From Streptomyces sp. WM6386 (lineage in GTDB: Bacteria; Actinomycetota; Actinomycetes; Streptomycetales; Streptomycetaceae): DNA of 57,949 nt. Positions 53,149 to 57,949 of the stretch are shown here, piece by piece. The translations under genes were made by a program, and so were the position numbers. The stretch's first letter is position 1; every line of letters begins with the position of its first letter. The stretch lies in NCBI RefSeq assembly GCF_000972385.1, contig NZ_JXTE01000060.1:1-57949 (forward strand). The letters are read 5' to 3'. Below the pieces are notes generated by a model. That model was not told where the DNA came from and ran no database searches. It was given only the letters and a program-made list of their open reading frames with translations.

Positions 53149-54057
53149 CTAAGGCACCTCGAACGTCTCCCCGTACACCTGCCACGTCAGCGGCGTACCC
53201 AGGTCCAGCTTCCCGTCGTACAGGAACCGCCGCTGCGCGGTGTCGACGCGGGACGTGTCGATGTCCCCGTGTCTGGTGCGCATGGCCTCCTCGCGGACGT
53301 CGAGGAAGATGTCGAGGTAGGCCTTCTCGGAGCCGCCCTCGGAGGGCGGGTCGGCCTCGTGGATCGCGCGTTCGCGCAGGCCGTAGAAGCTGGTGGAGTT
53401 GGTGCCGGGGCCGTGGAAGACCATGGCGTCGTAGTAGATGAACTGACCCAGCGTCCCCAGGCCGTCGAGCTTGGCGAGGCGGACCGCGGGGTCGAAGTAG
53501 GCGCGGTCGCGTTCCTCGTCCTGGGCCCTGCGGAAGGCCGCCACCTCGGCCTCCGCCTTCCACGCCTTCGTGAAGCCGGGGTCCAGGCCCTCGTGGGAGT
53601 CCGTGCCGTCGACCTCGCGCAGGGCGGGCAGATAGCGGGCCAGACCGTTGTCCGGGTGGGCCTTCGTGTAGCGCTCGACCAGGGTGAGCAGATCGTTGGT
53701 CCCGGTGCAGAAGCCGATGATGCCGGCCGTGTAGCCCTGGCCGTCCCCGATGTCCTCGATGTAGCCATAGGCGGAACGCCAGTCGAGGGTGGAGTTCTCG
53801 GCGCTCGCCACGATCTGCTGGGCCAGCTCCTTCTTGGCGGGCGCGGACAGCCCGGCCGGCAGGGCGGCGATCGCCTCGTCGTCCGCCGCCTGTTCCTCCT
53901 CGGCACGGCTCTTGGCCTCCTCGCGCGCCAGCTGCGAGGCGGACACCGGCGGCCGCCCCGGGGCGTCGGCGGAGTCCGTGGGGGCGAGAAGCCAGGCCGC
54001 CGCCGTGATGACGACGGGAACGGCCGCGAACAGCACCACAGTCCTTGCTCGTCTCAC
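53149..54057 (-). CDS. GH46 chitosanase
   Basis: Secreted endo-chitosanase of glycoside hydrolase family 46, 302 residues. N-terminal signal or anchor (RRARTVVLFAAVPVVITAAAW), then a charged Glu-rich linker (about 40-65) not needed for catalysis, then the GH46 domain from about 68. Glu87 (SAENSTLDW) and Asp105 (YIEDIGDGQGYTAGI) have the same 18-residue spacing as the catalytic Glu22 and Asp40 of the Streptomyces N174 enzyme. GFCTGTNDLL, LARYLPALREVDGTDSH, YFDPAVRLAKLDGLGTLGQFIYYDA (parts) and the C-terminal LTWQVYGETFEVP are conserved. The GTG overlaps the rhomboid stop (GTGA). Confidence 0.92.
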   Translation of the reverse strand: MRRARTVVLFAAVPVVITAAAWLLAPTDSADAPGRPPVSASQLAREEAKSRAEEEQAADDEAIAALPAGLSAPAKKELAQQIVASAENSTLDWRSAYGYIEDIGDGQGYTAGIIGFCTGTNDLLTLVERYTKAHPDNGLARYLPALREVDGTDSHEGLDPGFTKAWKAEAEVAAFRRAQDEERDRAYFDPAVRLAKLDGLGTLGQFIYYDAMVFHGPGTNSTSFYGLRERAIHEADPPSEGGSEKAYLDIFLDVREEAMRTRHGDIDTSRVDTAQRRFLYDGKLDLGTPLTWQVYGETFEVP

Positions 54058-54968
54058 CGGGTCAGCTCCGAGACCTTCGCGATCGCCAGGACCACGAGCA
54101 GCGCAACCAGCGCCACACAGGCGACCGTCTGGATCAACCCGCGCCGTGGTCCGCGGGGAGCATACGTGTACGCCAGTGTCACGGCGCCGCCCGTGAGCAG
54201 GCCGCCGAGGTGGCCCTCCCACGAGGTGAAGGCCGCGGAGGCCACGAGCCACACGAGCAGGAAGACCATGAGGCGGTTGACCGCCCCCATGTCCGCGCCC
54301 ACGCGGCGGGCCAGGACGTAGTACGCCGCCCCCAGGCCGAAGATCGCCCCCGAGGCGCCGACGGCACCCTCGCCCGCGTCGGCGAGCAGGAGCACCGCGA
54401 CCGAACCGCCGACCGTCGACAGCAGGTACAGCGCCAGATAACGGGCCCGGCCCAGCATCGGCTCCACGACCCGGCCGAGCTGCCACAGCGACCACATGTT
54501 CATCACGATGTGCATCAGGCCGAACGTTCCCTCGGTGGGCTCCAGATGCAGGAAGCCACTGGTCAGCAGCCGCTCCCACTGCCCCGCCACCACGCCCTCG
54601 GCGTGGAAGTCCGACGGGTAGGAGGACTGGTAGACGTAGTGGCCGCCGTCCGGGCCCACCAGACCGGCGGTCAGCATCGAGAACCGGTCCACGATCTCCG
54701 GGCGGATCACCTCACCGAGGTACGCCAGGACATTGAGCCCGATCAGGACGTACGTCACCAGCGGCACCGCCGACACCCGCCCGCCGACGACCGTACGGGC
54801 CTGGCGGACGGATCGCGCGCCCTCCTTCACGCACTCCACGCACTGGTGGCCGACGGCCGCCTCGCGCATGCAGTCCGGGCAGATGTACCGCTCGCAGCGG
54901 GTGCAGCGGACATGGGACTCCACCTGGGGATGGCGGTAACAGGTGGTGACGGCGGACTCGGGTTCCAC
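54054..54968 (-). CDS. rhomboid intramembrane serine protease with zinc-finger N-terminus
   Basis: 304 residues. A B-box-like zinc finger fills residues 10-46 (Cys10, His13, Cys22, Cys25, Cys30, Cys33, His41, Cys43, Cys46). Six or more membrane spans follow, with the rhomboid dyad Ser206 in GAVGASGAIFG and His253 in WEGHLGGLLTGG. HIVMNMWSLWQLGRVVEPMLGR is the conserved TM2 and following loop. Rhomboids cut membrane proteins inside the bilayer. It is the first gene of a two-gene unit with the chitosanase. GTG alternatives were not needed: the ATG at 54968 starts MEPESAVTTCYRHP. Confidence 0.93.
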   Translation of the reverse strand: MEPESAVTTCYRHPQVESHVRCTRCERYICPDCMREAAVGHQCVECVKEGARSVRQARTVVGGRVSAVPLVTYVLIGLNVLAYLGEVIRPEIVDRFSMLTAGLVGPDGGHYVYQSSYPSDFHAEGVVAGQWERLLTSGFLHLEPTEGTFGLMHIVMNMWSLWQLGRVVEPMLGRARYLALYLLSTVGGSVAVLLLADAGEGAVGASGAIFGLGAAYYVLARRVGADMGAVNRLMVFLLVWLVASAAFTSWEGHLGGLLTGGAVTLAYTYAPRGPRRGLIQTVACVALVALLVVLAIAKVSELTR

Positions 54969-55113
54969 GGCCGGCTCCTAGGGACAAGGGACGATCGATG
55001 AGCCGGTTGGTACGGCGGCGAACAAAATAGCGAACACCTGGGGACAGGGCGAGCGGCGGGCCTCCGGTGACGTACGCTCGGCACGTTCGAAGGGACGGCA
55101 AGGGGGAGCTCGG

Positions 55114-55842
55114 ATGTCCGCGATCAGTCTCACCAAGGTCGAGGAGACCGCGCCCGCGCTGGTAAGCCTCTACAAGAGCGCAGGGGTCTCGCTGCGCAAG
55201 CACGGCCTGGACGGGCTGCGGGCCGCGGTCTACCTCGTCGTCGACTACTCCGGGTCCATGAAGCCGTACTACAACGACGGCAGTGTGCAGGCGCTCGCCG
55301 ACCGGGTGCTGGGACTGTCCGCGCACCTCGACGACGACGGCACCGTGCCGGTGGTGTTCTTCTCCACCGAGGTCGACGCCGAGACCGAGATCGCGCTCGC
55401 CGACCACCAGGGGCGGATCGAACGGATCGTGGCCGGGCTCGGGCACATGGGCAAGACCAGCTACCACCTGGCCATGGACGCGGTCATCGACCACTACCTC
55501 GACAGCGGCTCGCGCGAACCCGCCCTCGTCGTCTTCCAGACCGACGGCGGCCCGATCAACAAGCTCGCCGCGGAACGGTACCTGTGCAAGGCGGCCAGGC
55601 TCCCGCTGTTCTGGCAGTTCATCGGCTTCGGGGACGCCAGGAGCAAGCAGTTCGACTATCTGCGCAAGCTCGACGAACTCGCCGTCCCGGACAAGCGGGC
55701 CGTCGACAACGCCGGGTTCTTCCACGCCGGCGCGGAGCCGCGGAAGGTGTCCGACACCGAGCTGTACGACCGGATCGTCGGCGAGTTCCCGAAGTGGCTG
55801 GTGGCCGCGCGAGCGCAGGGGATCATCCCGCCGGGCGCCTGA
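55114..55842 (+). CDS. VWA-domain protein, TerF-like
   Basis: 242 residues: a short N-terminal helix (MSAISLTKVEETAPALVSLY), then a von Willebrand A domain from about 35 to 225. The metal-ion-dependent adhesion site DxSxS is intact at 44-48 (VVDYSGSMK), with the distal Thr (GKTSYHLAMDAV) and Asp (VVFQTDGGPIN) ligands also present. The family resembles the VWA proteins of tellurite-resistance (Ter) clusters, but no terZABCD genes are nearby. GGGGGAG precedes the ATG. Cytoplasmic; role unknown, perhaps a scaffold for protein or metal assembly. Confidence 0.88.
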   Translation: MSAISLTKVEETAPALVSLYKSAGVSLRKHGLDGLRAAVYLVVDYSGSMKPYYNDGSVQALADRVLGLSAHLDDDGTVPVVFFSTEVDAETEIALADHQGRIERIVAGLGHMGKTSYHLAMDAVIDHYLDSGSREPALVVFQTDGGPINKLAAERYLCKAARLPLFWQFIGFGDARSKQFDYLRKLDELAVPDKRAVDNAGFFHAGAEPRKVSDTELYDRIVGEFPKWLVAARAQGIIPPGA

Positions 55843-55958
55843 ACCGGCCCTCCGCCGGGGCGAGTGCGCGGGAGTCCCTCGCGGGGCTGCGCTCGCCGTT
55901 GGCTTAGCCGCGTCGTCGTGCCACTCTGAAGGTGATCCGACGACGGAGGCGACGGCCT

Positions 55959-57593
55959 ATGGACGGCGCGCGATCGGTGGACGAGGCGCGGGGACGGACC
56001 CCCGCGAAGGGCGAGAGGATCGCCGACTGGGCGGACGGGCGGCTCGGCCTGTACGGGCTGGCCAAGGCCAATATGCGCAAGGTCTTTCCCGACCACTGGT
56101 CCTTCATGCTCGGCGAGATCTGCCTCTACAGCTTCCTCGTCATCATCCTCACCGGCATCTATCTCACCCTGTTCTTCGAGCCCAGCGGCGTCGAGGTCGT
56201 CTACAGCGGCTCCTACGAGCCCCTCAACGGCATCGTGATGACCCGGGCGTTCGAGTCCACGCTCGACATCAGCTTCGATGTGCGCGGCGGGCTGCTGATC
56301 CGCCAGATCCACCACTGGGCGGCACTGGTCTTCGTCACCGGGATGCTCGTGCACATGATGCGGGTGTTCTTCACCGGTGCGTTCCGCAAGCCGCGCGAAC
56401 TCAACTGGGTGTTCGGCTGGACCCTGTTGATGCTCGGCATCCTCACCGGACTGACCGGCTACTCCCTCCCCGACGACCTGCTGTCCGGCACCGGCATCCG
56501 CTTCGCCCAGGGCGCGATCCTGTCGGTCCCCATCATCGGGACGTATCTCTCCTTCTTCCTGTTCGGCGGGGAGTTCCCGGGCCACGACATCATCCCGAGA
56601 CTGTTCCCGATCCATGTCCTGCTGCTGCCCGGGATCATGCTGGGCCTGGTGGTCGCGCATCTGATCCTGGTCTTCTACCACAAGCACACGCAGTACCCGG
56701 GTCCCGGCCGCGACGAGAGGACGGTCGTGGGAATGCCGCTCCTGCCGGTGTACACGGCCAAGGCGGGCGGCTTCTTCTTCCTCGTCTTCGGGGTGCTGGC
56801 GCTCATGGGCGGTCTCGCGCAGATCAACCCCGTGTGGGCGTTCGGCCCCTACCGTCCCGACCTGGTCACCACCGGCGCCCAGCCCGACTGGTATCTCGGC
56901 TTCTCCGAGGGCCTGATCCGGGTGATGCCGGGATGGGAGATCAGCGCCTGGGGCCACTCCCTGGTGCTGGGTGTCCTCATCCCCTTCTCGCTCTTCCCGC
57001 TGATCCTGCTGGCCATCGGCGTCTATCCCTTCGTCGAGGCATGGATCACCGGCGACAGACGCGAGCACCACATCCTGGACCGGCCGCGCAACGTTCCCGT
57101 GCGCACCGGCCTCGGCGTGGCCTGGCTGAGCCTGTACGTCGTCCTGCTGATCGGCGGTGGCAACGACATCGTGGCCACCCATCTGCATCTGTCCATCAAC
57201 GCGATCACCTGGTTCGTGCGGATCTCCGTCTTCCTCGTGCCGGTACTCGCGTTCATCGTGACGAAGCGGGTCTGTCTGGGGCTTCAGCGCCGGGACCGGG
57301 ACAAGGTGCTGCACGGCCGGGAGTCGGGCGTCATCAAACGGCTGCCGCACGGGGAGTACGTCGAGATCCACGAACCCCTCGCGCAGGACCAGCTGCACAC
57401 CCTCACCCAGCACGAGCAGAACCCGCCGTACGAGATCGGACCGCTCGTCGACGCGAACGGTGTGCGGCGGCCGGTCACGGTCTCCCAGCGGGTGCGGGCG
57501 CGGCTGGCGTATGTGATGTTCGGGCCCGAGACGCGGATTCCCAAGCCGACGGCGCAGGAGTACCGGCAGATCAGCAGCGGCGACCCCCACTGA
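55959..57593 (+). CDS. cytochrome b of a bc1-type complex, lone QcrB-like copy
   Basis: 544 residues. Quinol-oxidising cytochrome b subunit with two b hemes. Heme-ligand histidines appear in RQIHHWAALVFVTGMLVHMM and FPIHVLLLPGIMLGLVVAHL; the Qo-site motif is PDWY (TGAQPDWYLGFSEG), the actinobacterial form of PEWY. About nine spans, plus a C-terminal cytoplasmic tail of about 110 residues. The ATG at 55959 has GGAGG 9 bases upstream and is preferred to the GTG at 55932. No qcrA, qcrC or cta genes are in the window, so it may be a second copy outside the main operon. The 3' end overlaps the convergent gene by 23 bases. Confidence 0.9.
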   Translation: MDGARSVDEARGRTPAKGERIADWADGRLGLYGLAKANMRKVFPDHWSFMLGEICLYSFLVIILTGIYLTLFFEPSGVEVVYSGSYEPLNGIVMTRAFESTLDISFDVRGGLLIRQIHHWAALVFVTGMLVHMMRVFFTGAFRKPRELNWVFGWTLLMLGILTGLTGYSLPDDLLSGTGIRFAQGAILSVPIIGTYLSFFLFGGEFPGHDIIPRLFPIHVLLLPGIMLGLVVAHLILVFYHKHTQYPGPGRDERTVVGMPLLPVYTAKAGGFFFLVFGVLALMGGLAQINPVWAFGPYRPDLVTTGAQPDWYLGFSEGLIRVMPGWEISAWGHSLVLGVLIPFSLFPLILLAIGVYPFVEAWITGDRREHHILDRPRNVPVRTGLGVAWLSLYVVLLIGGGNDIVATHLHLSINAITWFVRISVFLVPVLAFIVTKRVCLGLQRRDRDKVLHGRESGVIKRLPHGEYVEIHEPLAQDQLHTLTQHEQNPPYEIGPLVDANGVRRPVTVSQRVRARLAYVMFGPETRIPKPTAQEYRQISSGDPH

Positions 57594-57949
57594 GGAGGAC
57601 GGCGGCCCGGCACTCGTCCGGGCTGCCCCAGGCGGTCCGCAGGGCGCGGGCCTTGGTCAGCCACAGCGACAGGTCGCACTCCGCCGTGTACCCGATCGCG
57701 CCGTGCAGTTGGAGCGCGGTACGGGCGGTGGTGTACGCCGCCTCGCACGCGGTGACCTTCGCGGCGGCGACGTCCTCCGGGGCCATGGTCAGGGCGGCAC
57801 CCAGGAGCAGGGGGCGGGCGAACTCCAGGGCGACCTCGGCGTCGGCGAGTCGATGCTTCACGGCTTGGAACGAGCCTATGGGCACGCCGAACTGGGTCCG
57901 CCGCTTCACGTGGGCGACGGTCTTGTCGAGGAGCGCGAGACCGACGCCG
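57571..57949 (-). CDS. acyl-CoA dehydrogenase, C-terminal part (5' end beyond window)
   Basis: The last 125 or so codons of an acyl-CoA dehydrogenase run in from the right edge. RRTQFGVPIGSFQAVKHRLADA is the conserved start of the C-terminal helical domain (FAD and dimer contacts), and ALQLHGAIGYTAECDLSLWLTKA holds the HGAxGYT motif around the FAD adenine. The sequence ends in GGRRC. The catalytic base and N-terminal domain lie outside the window. It converges with and overlaps the cytochrome b gene by 23 bases. Confidence 0.9.
   Translation of the reverse strand, partial: GVGLALLDKTVAHVKRRTQFGVPIGSFQAVKHRLADAEVALEFARPLLLGAALTMAPEDVAAAKVTACEAAYTTARTALQLHGAIGYTAECDLSLWLTKARALRTAWGSPDECRAAVLLSGGRRC

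Noticed and set aside
1..57949. tRNA genes, CRISPR arrays, insertion sequences, attachment sites or a biosynthetic gene cluster
   Set aside because: Looked for and not seen: no regular short repeat-spacer array, no transposase or integrase motif, no cloverleaf with a conserved T-loop, no PKS or NRPS genes.

Overview
The window looks like core chromosome of a Streptomyces or a very close relative. The DNA is very GC-rich with strong third-position bias, many genes start with GTG (one with TTG), genes overlap by 4 bases (ATGA/GTGA), and the gene content (phoD, dnaE, priA-type hisA, trpM, HGxxPAAW protein, DUF2752, gltBD) is actinobacterial. From memory, the gene order resembles part of the Streptomyces coelicolor core chromosome read in reverse; this was not checked against a database. 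I see no tRNA, rRNA, CRISPR array, insertion sequence or prophage.

Layout. 1-7.6 kb: mechanosensitive channel (cut by the window edge), dienelactone-hydrolase-like protein, secreted M43 metalloprotease, Tat-exported PhoD phosphatase, a membrane-anchored DsbA-like protein, a membrane protein and a DUF2252 protein. 7.8-15.8 kb: dnaE, a 54-residue basic protein, a NYN-domain protein, an ABC exporter pair and a DUF2567-type membrane protein. 15.8-20.2 kb: a gene-free patch of dispersed repeats, then ybaK, a Lon-N-like protein, an unknown protein and a beta-helix-like membrane protein.

20.3-26.0 kb is the histidine operon hisD-hisC-hisB-(54-residue membrane protein)-hisH-priA-ridA-like-hisF, in which every junction overlaps. 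An ArsR/MFS pair with a large operator palindrome and a DinB-like gene separate it from hisI-trpE. The tryptophan genes continue with a trp-associated membrane protein, two small membrane proteins and trpC-trpM-trpB-trpA. PriA is expected to serve both pathways, and no trpF is present. A second DsbA-like gene and lgt follow.

37.7-45.5 kb is the most unusual part: one minus-strand unit of seven tightly coupled genes encoding four different ADP-ribosylglycohydrolase-fold proteins, a ribokinase-type PfkB kinase, a CaiB-type CoA transferase and a CitE-type lyase. One of the four hydrolases has an N-terminus written in a dispersed repeat. A divergent VIT1/CCC1 iron/manganese transporter with iron-box-like sites lies next to it.

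46.5-57.9 kb: gltBD (glutamate synthase), a GH46 chitosanase translationally coupled to a zinc-finger rhomboid protease, a VWA-domain protein, a lone cytochrome b (QcrB-like) and the end of an acyl-CoA dehydrogenase. Three rules guided the start choices: ribosome-binding site, overlap with the upstream gene, or a -10-like hexamer 6-8 bases before the start codon (probable leaderless mRNA).
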